Shown: positions 28,033 through 37,361, counted from the stretch's first letter. The stretch is 64,000 nt of DNA from Shinella lacus (GCF_010994755.1 NZ_WHSB02000004.1:310001-374000); one strand, 5' to 3'. Notes: generated from the letters alone by a model not told the origin. A program made the numbers and translations.

Positions 28033-29286
28033 TCAGGGCGATTGCGCGGCCAGAGTCTCGCTTGGCCCCGCATCGGCGCCGCGCAGCTTCACGATGAAAA
28101 TCACGAGGCCGATGAAAAGGATCACCGCCGCCAGCGCATAGGGCGCGCCGGCAAAGACCACCGGCGCGGCCGGCCCCGTGAAGTGGCTGAAGACCTGCGT
28201 GAAGATCAGCGGCCCGACAATCGTCGTGATGCTGGAGACGCTGGTGAGCGCGCCCTGCAACTCGCCCTGGGCCGATGGCGGCACACGGACCGATGCGATC
28301 GAGCGCAGCGGCGGGTCGGCAAGGCTTTCCAGTGCCGTCAGCGCGATCACCGCATAGACCATCCAGCCCTGCCACGCTGCGGCATAACCGGAGAGGCCGA
28401 GTGCGGCGAAGGCGAGGCCGACGATCGCGGTGCGGTATTCGCCGAGCTTCGGCACGACGCGCGGCAGCACGAAGGCCATGACGACCGCCCCGCCGATGCC
28501 GAAAACGCCGAGCGACAGCCCGATCTGCCCTTCGCTCCAGCCGTAGCGGAGCGCTGCAACGAAGGGCCAGACGGAGGGGTAGACGGCATGCGCCAGCCAG
28601 TAACAGAAGAACACGAGCCCGACCCAGAGCACGCCCGGATATTGCCGCATCTGCAAGAGCGCGCCGAGCGGATTGGCGCGGGAGAACTCGAAGCGGCGGC
28701 GGTTGGCGGGCTCCAGGCTTTCCGGCAGCAGGACCCAGGCCGCGACGAAATTGAGAAAGGCGAGCGCCGCCGCGCCATAGAAAGGAATGCGGGGCCCGAA
28801 TTCGCCGAGCAGGCCGCCGATGACCGGCCCGAGCGCGAAACCCGTGCCGAAGGCGATGCCCATCAGCCCGAAATTTTTCGCGCGCGTCTCGTCGGTGGAG
28901 ACGTCGGCGATATAGGCGGCTGCGGTGCCGAAGCTTGCGCCGCTGATGCCGGCCAGCACCCGGCCGATGAAGAGCATCCAGTAGCTGGTGGCGAGCGCGC
29001 AGATGAGGTTGTCGATGGCGAAGGTGAGGATGCAGGCGAGCAGCACCGGCCGCCGGCCGAACCGATCCGACAGGTTGCCGATGAAGGGCGCGAACAGGAA
29101 CTGCATGCCGGCATAGACGAGCAGCAGCCAGCCGCCGTCGATCGCCGCCTGGCTGATGTCGTCACCGGTCAGTTCGCGCAGATAGGTCGGCAGCACCGGC
29201 ATGATGATGGCGATGCCGATCACGTCGAGAAACATGATCATGAAGACGAGAAAGAGCCCCCGCCGGGTGGACCTGGCATCGATCAT
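28033..29286 (-). CDS. MFS transporter, TetA-like (DHA1)
   Basis: A 417-residue, 12-span major facilitator of the drug:H+ antiporter type. Motif A 'GNLSDRFGRRPVLLACI' between segments 2 and 3, 'GRVLAGISGASFGTAAAYIAD' in segment 5 and 'FGLMGIAFGTGFALGPVIGGLLG' (motif C-like antiporter signature) point to the TetA(class G/A)-like branch. Substrates are unknown; tetracycline resistance should not be assumed. Start at 29286 follows AGAGGTG. No TetR-type regulator is adjacent; the nearest upstream regulator is a LysR gene at 29429-30331 on the same strand. Confidence 0.9.
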   Translation of the reverse strand: MIDARSTRRGLFLVFMIMFLDVIGIAIIMPVLPTYLRELTGDDISQAAIDGGWLLLVYAGMQFLFAPFIGNLSDRFGRRPVLLACILTFAIDNLICALATSYWMLFIGRVLAGISGASFGTAAAYIADVSTDETRAKNFGLMGIAFGTGFALGPVIGGLLGEFGPRIPFYGAAALAFLNFVAAWVLLPESLEPANRRRFEFSRANPLGALLQMRQYPGVLWVGLVFFCYWLAHAVYPSVWPFVAALRYGWSEGQIGLSLGVFGIGGAVVMAFVLPRVVPKLGEYRTAIVGLAFAALGLSGYAAAWQGWMVYAVIALTALESLADPPLRSIASVRVPPSAQGELQGALTSVSSITTIVGPLIFTQVFSHFTGPAAPVVFAGAPYALAAVILFIGLVIFIVKLRGADAGPSETLAAQSP

Positions 29287-29428
29287 GGTGTCACCTCTGG
29301 AATGATCGGCGCCCATCGCGGCGGGCAAAACGTCAGGCGAGGAGTTGTATTTCACTTTTTCCCGCGAAACAATCCGTGAACATCGCAAAATTTTTGATGA
29401 TGCGGATGCGGCACACTGATGCTTCGCC

Positions 29429-30331
29429 TCATTCGGGCCAGGGATTGGCCTTCACGAAATCGACGAAAGCGCGCAACGGCGCCGGCATCAGGATGCGGCT
29501 CGGATAGTAGAGGAAAGGGCCGGAAAAGGTCTGGACCCACTCCGGCATTACGATCCGGAGCGCGCCGGTGGCAAGCGCCGGCGCGAGGAACTCCTCGAAG
29601 GTGCAGACGAGGCCGAGGCCGGCCTCGGCGGCGTGCAGTTCCACCTCGTTCGATCCGGAGATGAGGCAGGCGGGCGGCATCAGGGACATCTTCTCCTCAC
29701 CGCGTTCGAAGGCCCAGGGCAGCACGCGGCCGCTGGCGAACCGGTGCAGGATGCAGCGATGCTGCATCAGGTCGCGCGGATGGTCCGGCGCGCCGTGCTC
29801 GGTGATGTAGGATGGTGCGGCGGCGACGACAAAACGCTGCCGGCGCGGGCCGATCGGCACGGCGATCATGTCCTGGTGCAGCGCCTCCTCATAGCGGATG
29901 CCGGCGTCGAAACCTTCGGCGAGCACGTCGACCAGGGCATCGTTGGAGGCGACCTCCAGCGTGATGCCGGGATAGGCCTGGAGGAAGGGTGTCGCGATCG
30001 GCGGCAGCACGAAGCGGGCGACGACGCCCGGCACGTTGAGCCGCAGCCGGCCGACCGGGCGGTTGCGCAGGCTGTTGACGCCATCGATCGCCGCCTCGAC
30101 TTCGGCAAGCGCCGGCGCCAGGCGTTCCAGCAGGCGCTCGCCGGCATCGGTCAGCGTCACGCTGCGCGTCGTGCGGTTGAACAGGCGCAGGTCGAGCCGC
30201 CCTTCCAGCCGCCGCATCGCCTCTGACAGCGCCGAGGCGGAAACGCCGCGAAGTTTCGCGGCCGCGCGAAAACTCTTCACCCGGGCGATGGCCACGAAGG
30301 CATCGAGATCGGCAAGGGGGATTTGGCTCAT
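29429..30331 (-). CDS. LysR-family transcriptional regulator
   Basis: A 300-residue LysR regulator. The N-terminal winged helix 'LDAFVAIARVKSFRAAAKLRGVSASALSEAMRRLE' is followed by the effector domain ('GRLRLNVPGVVARFVLPPI', 'FDAGIRYEEALHQDMIAVPIG'), the pattern of the DsdC/YafC-like group that often controls neighbouring oxidoreductases. It is divergent from the aldo/keto reductase gene at 30436 with a 104-base shared promoter, so it probably controls that gene. Effector unknown. Confidence 0.93.
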   Translation of the reverse strand: MSQIPLADLDAFVAIARVKSFRAAAKLRGVSASALSEAMRRLEGRLDLRLFNRTTRSVTLTDAGERLLERLAPALAEVEAAIDGVNSLRNRPVGRLRLNVPGVVARFVLPPIATPFLQAYPGITLEVASNDALVDVLAEGFDAGIRYEEALHQDMIAVPIGPRRQRFVVAAAPSYITEHGAPDHPRDLMQHRCILHRFASGRVLPWAFERGEEKMSLMPPACLISGSNEVELHAAEAGLGLVCTFEEFLAPALATGALRIVMPEWVQTFSGPFLYYPSRILMPAPLRAFVDFVKANPWPE

Positions 30332-30435
30332 TGTTTGGAAAACCGCACAAGCTGTTCAGGAGAGGACGGATTATCGCACAAAGGCCGGCGCGGTAAAAGG
30401 CTCTCGACCGAACGGCAGATCACAGGAGAGACGCC

Positions 30436-31434
30436 ATGAAGACCACCCACCTCGGCAAGACCGGCCCCGCCGTTTCCACCATCGGGCTCGGCTGCATGGG
30501 CATGTCCGGCATGTATGGCCCGGCCGACCGGGCCGAAAGCATCGCCACCATCCACGCCGCCCTCGACGCCGGCATCAACCTGCTCGACACCGGCGATTTC
30601 TACGGCATGGGCCACAACGAGATGCTGATCGCCGAAGCGCTCAGCGACCGCCTGCGCGAGGACGTGGTGATCAGCGTGAAGTTCGGCGCGCTGCGCGGTC
30701 CGGACGGCGCGTGGAGCGGCTACGATTCGCGCCCGGCGGCGATCCGGAATTTCCTCGCCTATTCGCTGCAACGGCTCGGCACCGATTATATCGATATCTA
30801 CCGCCCCTCCCGCCTCGACCCGGCCGTGCCGATCGAGGAGACCGTCGGTGTGCTCGCCGACCTCGTGAAGGCCGGGTACATCCGCCATATCGGGCTGTCG
30901 GAAGTGGGGTCGGAAACCATCCGCCGCGCCGCCGCCGTTCACCCGATCGCGGATTTGCAGATCGAATATTCGCTGATCTCGCGCGGCATCGAGGCGGACA
31001 TCCTGCCGACCTGCCGGGCGCTCGGCGTCCCGATCACCGCCTATGGCGTGCTGTCGCGCGGCCTGATCAGCGGCCATTGGCAAAAGGGCGCGAGCGCCGG
31101 CGGCGATTTCCGCAGCATCAGCCCGCGCTTCCAGGAGGGCAATGTCGAGCAGAACCTCGCCCTCGTCGAGGCGCTGCGCCGCGTCGCCGAGGAGAAGGGT
31201 GCGAGCGTCGCCCAGCTCGCCATCGCCTGGGTCGCCGCGAAGGGCGCGGATATTGTCCCCCTCATCGGCGCCCGCCGCCGCGACCGGCTGGCGGAAGCGC
31301 TGGGCGCGCAGGCGGTTTCGCTGAGCGAGGCCGATCTGGCGGCCATCGAAGCCGCCATGCCGAAGGATGCGGCGGCCGGCGAGCGTTACCCCGCCGCGCA
31401 GCTTGCCCATATGGACAGCGAAAAGCGCGCCTGA
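30436..31434 (+). CDS. Aldo/keto reductase
   Basis: A 332-residue (beta/alpha)8 aldo/keto reductase using NADPH. '[21 protein letters not shown]' supplies the catalytic Asp and Tyr, and '[14 protein letters not shown]' the Lys. At the usual catalytic-His place ('YYQHRVDP' in many relatives) the sequence reads 'YRPSRLDP', so the His is missing; I recall a bacterial subgroup with this change. '[21 protein letters not shown]' is conserved. GGAGAG precedes the ATG. Likely controlled by the divergent LysR regulator. Confidence 0.92.
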   Translation: MKTTHLGKTGPAVSTIGLGCMGMSGMYGPADRAESIATIHAALDAGINLLDTGDFYGMGHNEMLIAEALSDRLREDVVISVKFGALRGPDGAWSGYDSRPAAIRNFLAYSLQRLGTDYIDIYRPSRLDPAVPIEETVGVLADLVKAGYIRHIGLSEVGSETIRRAAAVHPIADLQIEYSLISRGIEADILPTCRALGVPITAYGVLSRGLISGHWQKGASAGGDFRSISPRFQEGNVEQNLALVEALRRVAEEKGASVAQLAIAWVAAKGADIVPLIGARRRDRLAEALGAQAVSLSEADLAAIEAAMPKDAAAGERYPAAQLAHMDSEKRA

Positions 31435-31439
31435 TTCCC

Positions 31440-31474
31440 CTGACGACGGGCCGCGCAGCACGGCCCGTCGTCAG
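31440..31474 (+). terminator. Long hairpin after aldo/keto reductase gene
   Basis: A perfect 14-bp stem (CTGACGACGGGCC.. with its complement) and 7-base loop begin 6 bases after the stop. There is no T-run, so it may protect the 3' end or give Rho-assisted termination rather than intrinsic termination. Confidence 0.6.
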
Positions 31475-31586
31475 CGTCCTGTCAGGTTCCTCGTGAGAGA
31501 AATGCGCGGATACACGCGGATTGTCATGCGCCGGTAACGGTGCGCGCCGAGATGTGTGCCTGCGCATCAGTTCTTGAGGACCGGCA

Positions 31587-32177
31587 ATGTCGACCCGCTC
31601 TGCCCCGAGCCATCTTTCCGCCAGACCCAGCTTCGCGAGCCTGACGGTGAGCCTGGCGACCGGCCTCTATCTCTTCCTGATCACCAGCCGCGATTTCTGG
31701 ATGGAGACCTGGGCGCTGCTCGGCGCGCGGCCGGACACGCTGGTGTTGGTGACGAGCGGCTTCTTCTGCCTGTTCATCGCCACCTGCGTCATCTTCTCGT
31801 GGAAAAACGTGATGAAGCCGCTCTTCATCCTGCTGCTGCTCATTGCAGCGGCCGCCGCCTGGTTCATGGACGATGACGGGGTGTTTCGCGCCGCGGAACA
31901 GGGCGAAGGTGCTCCCTTCCAGCCGCTGCGCTTCGCCTTTCACATGCTGGCCTTCGCCGGCATTCCGGCGGCCTTCCTGCTGTGGGTAAAGGTCGTGCAC
32001 CGGCCGTTCTTCTGGCAGTTGCGCGGCAATCTCGCGATCGCCGTGCCGACGCTCGTCGTGGCGCTGGCGGTCGCGCTCACCCATTCCGGCAAATATGCCT
32101 CGATCGTCGAGGAAGACCTGAAGGTCGCCGACGGCGGCAGTGCCGCCGGCGCATCCCTCATCACACATCGCCCTTGA
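31587..32177 (+). pseudogene. EptA-like phosphoethanolamine transferase, N-terminal membrane domain only
   Basis: A 196-residue membrane protein with about five hydrophobic segments. Its pattern follows the N-terminal domain of EptA-type lipid A phosphoethanolamine transferases: 'RPSFASLTVSLATGLYLFLI', 'PLFILLLLIAAAAAWFM' and 'THSGKYASIVEEDLK' align in order with the E. coli protein. The normal enzyme has about 540 residues with a periplasmic sulfatase-like domain, which is absent: the frame stops after a short unrelated tail and overlaps the convergent metallopeptidase gene by 17 bases. Either a remnant after deletion or a free-standing membrane protein. GAGGA precedes the ATG. Confidence 0.6.
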
Positions 32178-33087
32178 ACGTATCGCAGGCATCGACCCGG
32201 CCGGTGTCGAAGCCGCGCTTGAACCAGCGGCGGCGCTGCTCGGATGTGCCGTGGTTGAAGCTTTCCGGCACGACGTAACCCTGCGTGCGCTTCTGCAGCG
32301 TGTCGTCGCCGATCTGGGTTGCGGCGTTCAGCGCCTCCTCCAGGTCGCCGCGCTCCAGAAGACCCTTCTGCTCGGTATATTTGCCCCAGATGCCGGCATA
32401 GCAATCGGCCTGGAGCTCGACGCGGATCGACATCTGGTTGGCCTCGACCTCGCTCATGCGCTGGCGCTGCTGGTTGAAGCGCGGCAGCACGCCGGTGAGG
32501 TTCTGCACATGGTGGCCGACCTCGTGGGCGACGACATAGGCCTGCGCGAAATCGCCCGACGCGTCGAACTTGTTGGCGAGTTCGTCGAAGAAGCTCATGT
32601 CGAGATAGAGCTTGCGGTCGCCCGGGCAATAGAACGGGCCGGACGCCGCCGAGGCAAAGCCGCAGGCGGACTGAACGGAGCCCGAGAAGAGCACCATCTT
32701 GGGCTCCTCGTAGCGTTCGCCGGCCGTCTGGAAGATGCCGTTCCAGGTGTCTTCGGTCTCGGCAAGCACCGTCGCCATGAAGGCCTTGCGTTCCTCTTCC
32801 TGCGGCGAGGAGCGCTGGCTGGCGCTTTCCGTCTGCTCGAAGCCCGGCACGCTGACCTGCCCGCCGCCCTCGCCCATCACCTGCAACAGGTCGATGCCCA
32901 TCGCCTTGAAGATGAAGTAGATGACGACGAGGAAGATGATCGTGCCGATGCTCATACCGCCGCCGGCGCGACGTCCGCCGCCCATCGGAATACGGAACCC
33001 GCCATTGCCGCGGCCGAGCGAAGGGCCGCCCCCGGCCCCGCGCTGGTCCTCGACATTGCTCGACTGACGGCGACCTTTCCATTCCAT
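32161..33087 (-). CDS. Neutral zinc metallopeptidase, YpfJ family
   Basis: A 308-residue membrane-anchored zinc peptidase. A basic, Gly/Arg-rich N-terminus precedes one membrane segment ('GTIIFLVVIYFIFKAMGIDLL', about 48-68), then a catalytic domain with HEVGH at residues 188-192 in 'AYVVAHEVGHHVQNLTG' and the downstream Glu region 'MSIRVELQADCYAGIWG'. 'SACGFASAASGPFYCPGDRKLYLD' is the family signature. The family (putative neutral zinc metallopeptidase) has no firmly known substrate. Overlaps the 3' end of the convergent EptA-like fragment by 17 bases. Confidence 0.93.
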   Translation of the reverse strand: MEWKGRRQSSNVEDQRGAGGGPSLGRGNGGFRIPMGGGRRAGGGMSIGTIIFLVVIYFIFKAMGIDLLQVMGEGGGQVSVPGFEQTESASQRSSPQEEERKAFMATVLAETEDTWNGIFQTAGERYEEPKMVLFSGSVQSACGFASAASGPFYCPGDRKLYLDMSFFDELANKFDASGDFAQAYVVAHEVGHHVQNLTGVLPRFNQQRQRMSEVEANQMSIRVELQADCYAGIWGKYTEQKGLLERGDLEEALNAATQIGDDTLQKRTQGYVVPESFNHGTSEQRRRWFKRGFDTGRVDACDTFKGDV

Positions 33088-33194
33088 GGCGCATTTCCCC
33101 GAATTGATTGCCGACGAACGTCCACAAAGTGAATTCGTTCCTCAGCACCAGCTTATAGGGCCTGGCGGGCGCCTTGCAAAATGAAAAGCAGCCG

Positions 33195-33716
33195 TCAGCG
33201 CCGACGGAAAACCGCCGGCAGGCGATCGAGCCAACCGGCCTCGCGAACGGCCAGCCCACCCGCCGCGACGAGCAGCACGCTGACGATGGCGGCCGCCAGC
33301 CCGCTTGCCAGACCGGAGGCGCCATCGAAGATCATGGCGCCCATCACGCGGTGCGGCACCAGCGTGAAAAGCCCGGCCACGACGATGCCGCCGAAATACA
33401 TGCCGGCCACATGCGCGCGGTGCGCGCGGATATCGCGGCGGCGCGCGGCACGGATCGCCGGCACGCTGCCGACGATGACGTAGACGGAGAGCAGATGGAT
33501 CGGGCTGAAGTCGCCGATCACCTTTAGGTCGTGGATGAAGAAGGTCGAAAAACTCGTCGCAACCATCAGCAACAACCAGATTTTTCCAAGGAGACGATGG
33601 GCCGGCGTGCCCTTCGGACGGGCGAGCAGGACGGCGCCGAGCACGGCCGCCGGCAGCACGGTCGCCACATGGAACTGGACGGCGGAAGGGGCGTTGAGAA
33701 GCGGCTCGAAGGTCAT
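33195..33716 (-). CDS. DUF2306 membrane protein
   Basis: A 173-residue protein with four to five membrane spans of the DUF2306 family. Conserved polar positions 'PAHRLLGKIW', 'FFIHDLKVIGDFSPIHLLS', 'RRRDIRAHRAHVAGMYFGG' and 'TLVPHRVMGAMIF' include several His residues inside or near membrane segments, consistent with a possible haem or redox role, which is only inference. GGAGCC precedes the ATG. It is divergent from the membrane LytTR regulator at 33808, a pairing that suggests control. Confidence 0.85.
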   Translation of the reverse strand: MTFEPLLNAPSAVQFHVATVLPAAVLGAVLLARPKGTPAHRLLGKIWLLLMVATSFSTFFIHDLKVIGDFSPIHLLSVYVIVGSVPAIRAARRRDIRAHRAHVAGMYFGGIVVAGLFTLVPHRVMGAMIFDGASGLASGLAAAIVSVLLVAAGGLAVREAGWLDRLPAVFRRR

Positions 33717-33807
33717 GGCGGGCTCCGGATGCGGTTGAAATCGCTCCGGTCTTCAGACATTGATCGGATCGCCTCAAACGCTTTGGCCCGAATGGACGGA
33801 AAACTTC

Positions 33808-34599
33808 GTGGAACGCCCCTTCCTGCAATCCGCGCTTCGTGAACTGCAGGTCTTCCTGCGCTCGCCCCGCTTCTGGGCGACCTTCGGCGCCGTCGTTCTG
33901 ATCTTCTGGGTGACCGGCCCCTACGGCACGTCTCAGCGGCTTGCCGCCGTGCCGCGCCTCGGCTTCTGGCTCGTGCTGCACGCCGTCGCCTGGGGCATAG
34001 CCATCGTCACCATCGTCGTCGTCAACACGCTGTTTGCCCACCGCATCCCGAGCCTTTTCGGCCGCATGGCGCTCGGCACGCTGATTGCCGGCGTGCCCGT
34101 CGGGCTTGCGACGGAAGCGATCAGCCTGCTGACCTTCGGCGGCACGATCACTCCTTCCGTGCTCGCCGAAAGCATCGCGACCGGCCTCCTGCTCTCCGCT
34201 CTGTTCTGCGGCCTGACCTTCATGACGATGAGCAGCAAGCAGGCGCAAGCGCTCTCTCCGGCGCCTGCGCGGGAGGAACGGGCCGAGGTCTTGCTGCTGC
34301 GGCGCCTGAAGCCGGAAAACCGCGGTGCGATCTTGCATCTCACCGTCGCCGACCACTATACCGAGGTGACGACGAGCCGCGGCCGGGAATTGATCCTGCT
34401 GCGCTTTTCCGATGCGCTGGAGGAACTCGGCCCCACGCCCGGCCTTTCCGTGCACCGTTCGCATTTCGTCGCCGACGCCCATGTCGAAAAACTCCTGCGC
34501 GGCGATGGCCGGCTCACGATCCTGCTCAAGGACGGGCGGGAAATACCGGTGAGCCGCAGCCGGGCCGAGGCGGTGCGCGCCCGCTGGGGCCGCGGCTGA
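33808..34599 (+). CDS. Membrane-bound LytTR-family transcriptional regulator
   Basis: A 263-residue one-component regulator: four hydrophobic segments at about residues 20-150, then a C-terminal LytTR DNA-binding domain (from 'LLLRRLKPENRGAILHLTVADHYTEVTTSRG' to 'GREIPVSRSRAEAVRARWG'). 'LSVHRSHFVADAHVEKLLR' is the typical LytTR core. The start is uncertain: the GTG at 33808 with GGAAA upstream gives 'MERPFLQSALREL', while a TTG at 33760 would add 16 residues with no visible ribosome binding site. Likely controls itself and the divergent DUF2306 gene in response to a membrane signal. Confidence 0.85.
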   Translation: MERPFLQSALRELQVFLRSPRFWATFGAVVLIFWVTGPYGTSQRLAAVPRLGFWLVLHAVAWGIAIVTIVVVNTLFAHRIPSLFGRMALGTLIAGVPVGLATEAISLLTFGGTITPSVLAESIATGLLLSALFCGLTFMTMSSKQAQALSPAPAREERAEVLLLRRLKPENRGAILHLTVADHYTEVTTSRGRELILLRFSDALEELGPTPGLSVHRSHFVADAHVEKLLRGDGRLTILLKDGREIPVSRSRAEAVRARWGRG

Positions 34600-34681
34600 T
34601 AATTTTTCAGCCCCGTGTCGGATCGCCCTTTCGCCGCGCGTCTCTAGATATCAGTCAAGCGATCACGCGAGGAGAAGACCC

Positions 34682-35341
34682 ATGAGAAAGATCAATGTCG
34701 GCGCATTCGTCAGCCTCGACGGCGTCATGCAGGCGCCGGGCGGGCCGCTGGAGGACCCGATCGGTGGCTTCAAGTTCGGCGGCTGGGTGGCCCCGCTTTT
34801 CGACGAGAAGGGCGGTGCCGCGGTCGGCGAGATGTTTGCAAAACCCTTCGACCTGCTGCTCGGCCGCAAGACCTACGACATCTTCGCCGCCCATTGGCCC
34901 TATGTCGAGAAGGACGACCCGATCGGCCCGCTCTTCGACCGCATCAACAAATATGTCGCGACCCGCAACCCGGCCTTCAGGGCCACCTGGCAGAACAGCC
35001 ACGTTCTTGGCGCAGACGCAATCGCCGCCGTGAGGGCGTTGAAAAACGAGGACGGACCGGACCTGCTGACGCAGGGCTCGACGGAGTTCCTGAAGGCGCT
35101 GTTCGAAAACGACCTCGTCGACGAGATCAACGTTTTCACCTTCCCGGTCATCCTGGGCAAGGGCAAGCGGCTGTTCGGCGACACCGCCTTCCCGCGCGCG
35201 CTGACGCTCGTCGATTCGCGCACCAGCGACACCGGCGTCGTCATCAGCAAATATGCCCGCGCCGGCGAGGTCACCACCGGCTCCTTCGAGTTCGACACGC
35301 CGACCGATGCCGAACTAAAGCGTCGCCGCAACCTGACTTGA
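34682..35341 (+). CDS. Dihydrofolate reductase-fold (RibD C-terminal-like) protein
   Basis: A 219-residue protein of the RibD C-terminal/dihydrofolate reductase-like family. 'MRKINVGAFVSLDGVMQAPGG' is the family start, 'LLLGRKTYDIFAAHWP' the NADPH-binding segment and 'LVDEINVFTFPVILGKGKRLF' the central strand. Such stand-alone members are common in rhizobia and rarely have an assigned substrate; they are not the folate enzyme. GAGGAG precedes the ATG. Confidence 0.9.
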   Translation: MRKINVGAFVSLDGVMQAPGGPLEDPIGGFKFGGWVAPLFDEKGGAAVGEMFAKPFDLLLGRKTYDIFAAHWPYVEKDDPIGPLFDRINKYVATRNPAFRATWQNSHVLGADAIAAVRALKNEDGPDLLTQGSTEFLKALFENDLVDEINVFTFPVILGKGKRLFGDTAFPRALTLVDSRTSDTGVVISKYARAGEVTTGSFEFDTPTDAELKRRRNLT

Positions 35342-35393
35342 CCGCGCCGGCCGTTCCCGCTCCTAATCCTCTCGAGGAAAATGGGAGGACGGC

Positions 35394-36422
35394 ATGAAGG
35401 CGGCGCGGCTGGAAGCGATCGGCGGATTTTTCGTGCGCGAGGTGGAAAAGCCGGTGCCCGGCCCGGACGACCTGCTCGTGCGGATTGAAGCCGCCGGCAT
35501 CTGCGGCACGGACCGCCACCTCTTCCACGGCGAATTCCCCTGCAAGCCGCCGGTGACGCTTGGCCATGAATTTTCCGGCATCGTCGAGGCGGTCGGCCAT
35601 GCCGTCATCCATTTTCGCCCCGGCATGCGCATCACCGGCGATCCGAACATCCATTGCGGCCGCTGCGCCCAATGCCAGCGCGGCCGCGTCAACCTCTGCG
35701 AAAACCTGCAGGCGATCGGCATTCACCGCGACGGCGGTTTTGCCGAATATGTTCTGGTGCCGCAGAAGCAGGCCTATGAACTGCCCCTCTCGCTGCCGCC
35801 GGAACACGGCGCTTTCTGCGAACCGCTCGCCTGCTGCCTGCACGGCATCGACATGGCGGGCATAGAGCCCGGCAGCTCCGTCGTGATGCTCGGCGGCGGG
35901 GTGATCGGCATGCTGGTCGTGCAGCTCGCCCGCCTTGCCGGTGCCGCCTCCGTCATCCTGGTCACCCGTCAGGCGGTGCGCCGGGCGCTCGCCGAGGAGA
36001 TCGGCGCAACCGGTTCCTTCGACCCCACCGCCAGCGACGTCATCCAGGGCATCGCCGGAAAGGCCGGCCTGCTGCCGGGCGGGGCGGACGTGGTCATCGA
36101 ATGCGCCGGCGTGGCCGAAACGGTGGAGCAGGCGCCGAGACTTGCGCGCAATGGCGGCACGGTGGTCATTCTCGGCGTGATGCCGCAGGGGGAAACCGTG
36201 GCGTTCGAGCCCTTCGACCTGCTCTTCCGCGAGGTGAAAATCCTGACCTCCTTCGTCAATCCCTTCACGCACGGCCGCGCCGCCGCCCTCATCGCCGCCG
36301 GCACGATCAAGGTCGACCGCCTGGTCTCCCGCCGCATCGGCCTCGATGAACTGCCGGATGCGGTGACCAATCCGCCACGACCGGGCGAGGTGAAGGTGCT
36401 GGTCATGCCGGGACTGGCCTAG
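35394..36422 (+). CDS. Zinc-dependent alcohol/polyol dehydrogenase (MDR family)
   Basis: A 342-residue medium-chain dehydrogenase of the sorbitol/polyol branch. Catalytic zinc region 'AAGICGTDRHLFHGEFP', 'GHEFSG', and the structural-zinc cluster 'CGRCAQCQRGRVNLC' are intact; 'MLGGGVIGMLVVQLARLAG' is the NAD(P) turn. Sugar-alcohol substrate is likely, but no transporter or kinase is adjacent to define it. GGGAGGAC precedes the ATG. It lies 52 bases after the DHFR-like gene and may share its transcript. Confidence 0.9.
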   Translation: MKAARLEAIGGFFVREVEKPVPGPDDLLVRIEAAGICGTDRHLFHGEFPCKPPVTLGHEFSGIVEAVGHAVIHFRPGMRITGDPNIHCGRCAQCQRGRVNLCENLQAIGIHRDGGFAEYVLVPQKQAYELPLSLPPEHGAFCEPLACCLHGIDMAGIEPGSSVVMLGGGVIGMLVVQLARLAGAASVILVTRQAVRRALAEEIGATGSFDPTASDVIQGIAGKAGLLPGGADVVIECAGVAETVEQAPRLARNGGTVVILGVMPQGETVAFEPFDLLFREVKILTSFVNPFTHGRAAALIAAGTIKVDRLVSRRIGLDELPDAVTNPPRPGEVKVLVMPGLA

Positions 36423-36435
36423 GACCAATCGACAT

Positions 36436-37323
36436 TCAGCTCAGCCCCTCCTCCGCCACCGCCTGTTCCAGCCAGGCCGCGAAGGCGGACATGGCGGGGC
36501 TGACGCTGCGCGACTGCAGTCGGGTCAGCCAGTAGCTGCCGAGCGTCACGCTGGTCTTGAACGGCTGCACCACCGCCCCCGCCCCCAGCAACCGCGAAAA
36601 CATCAAGGGCGGCGCGAGGCCGACGCCCGCCCCTTGCAGCACCACCTCCATCATGGCGAGCGAGGTATCGAAGACGATGGCGTTCTGCGGCGGCGGCGTG
36701 CGCGGCAGCCCGGCGGCCTCGAACCAGCGCGTCCACTCATCGCGGCGGTAGGAGCGCAGCAGCGTCATGCCGAGCAAGTCGGCGGGCTCCTTCAGGTCGC
36801 GCGCCACCGCGGGAATGGCGAGCACCGAGAGCGGCGCGTCGAACAGGCGGACCGCATCCGTGCCATGCCAGGCGCCGGCACCGAAGCGGATGGCAAAGTC
36901 GAGGCCCTCGGCGGCGAGGTCCACGCGGTTGTTGTTGGTGGAAAGCCGCACCTCCACGAAGGGATGGCGCTCGCGGAAACTCGCCAGCCGCGGCAGCAGC
37001 CAGCCGACCGCAAAGGTGCCGACGGCGCCGATCGTCAGGATTTCCCGCACATGCCCGCCGCGAAAGCGCTCCACCACGTCAGCCATGCGGTCGAAGCTGT
37101 CGCGCAGCACCGGCAGCAGGCTTTCGCCCTCCGCCGTGATCATCAGCCCGCGCGGCAGGCGCTTGAACAGCACGACACCCAGCTGGTCCTCCAGGCTCTT
37201 CACCTGATGGCTGACGGCCGCCTGCGTCACGTTCAGCTCGATCGCCGCGCGCGTAAAACTCAGGTGCCGGGCGGAGGCTTCGAAAGCGCGAAACGCGTTC
37301 AGCGGCAGATATGGCCGAACCAT
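36436..37323 (-). CDS. ampR: AmpR-type LysR regulator of beta-lactamase
   Basis: A 295-residue LysR protein that follows AmpR closely: 'YLPLNAFRAFEASARHLSFTRAAIELNVTQAAVSHQVKSLE' in the winged helix, then 'RGLMITAEGESLLPVL', 'STNNNRVDLAAEGLDFAIRFGAGAWHGTDA' (split here: effector-pocket region with the conserved Asp) and 'LLRSYRRDEWTRWFEAAG'. AmpR senses cell-wall muropeptides and switches beta-lactamase transcription. It is divergent from a class D beta-lactamase gene with a 110-base shared promoter, the classic ampR-bla layout. The ATG at 37323 matches the AmpR start 'M.R.YLPLN'. Confidence 0.92.
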   Translation of the reverse strand: MVRPYLPLNAFRAFEASARHLSFTRAAIELNVTQAAVSHQVKSLEDQLGVVLFKRLPRGLMITAEGESLLPVLRDSFDRMADVVERFRGGHVREILTIGAVGTFAVGWLLPRLASFRERHPFVEVRLSTNNNRVDLAAEGLDFAIRFGAGAWHGTDAVRLFDAPLSVLAIPAVARDLKEPADLLGMTLLRSYRRDEWTRWFEAAGLPRTPPPQNAIVFDTSLAMMEVVLQGAGVGLAPPLMFSRLLGAGAVVQPFKTSVTLGSYWLTRLQSRSVSPAMSAFAAWLEQAVAEEGLS

Positions 37324-37361
37324 GGCAATGCCCCAGTTTTCCTCATGGCTGAGACCAGTAT

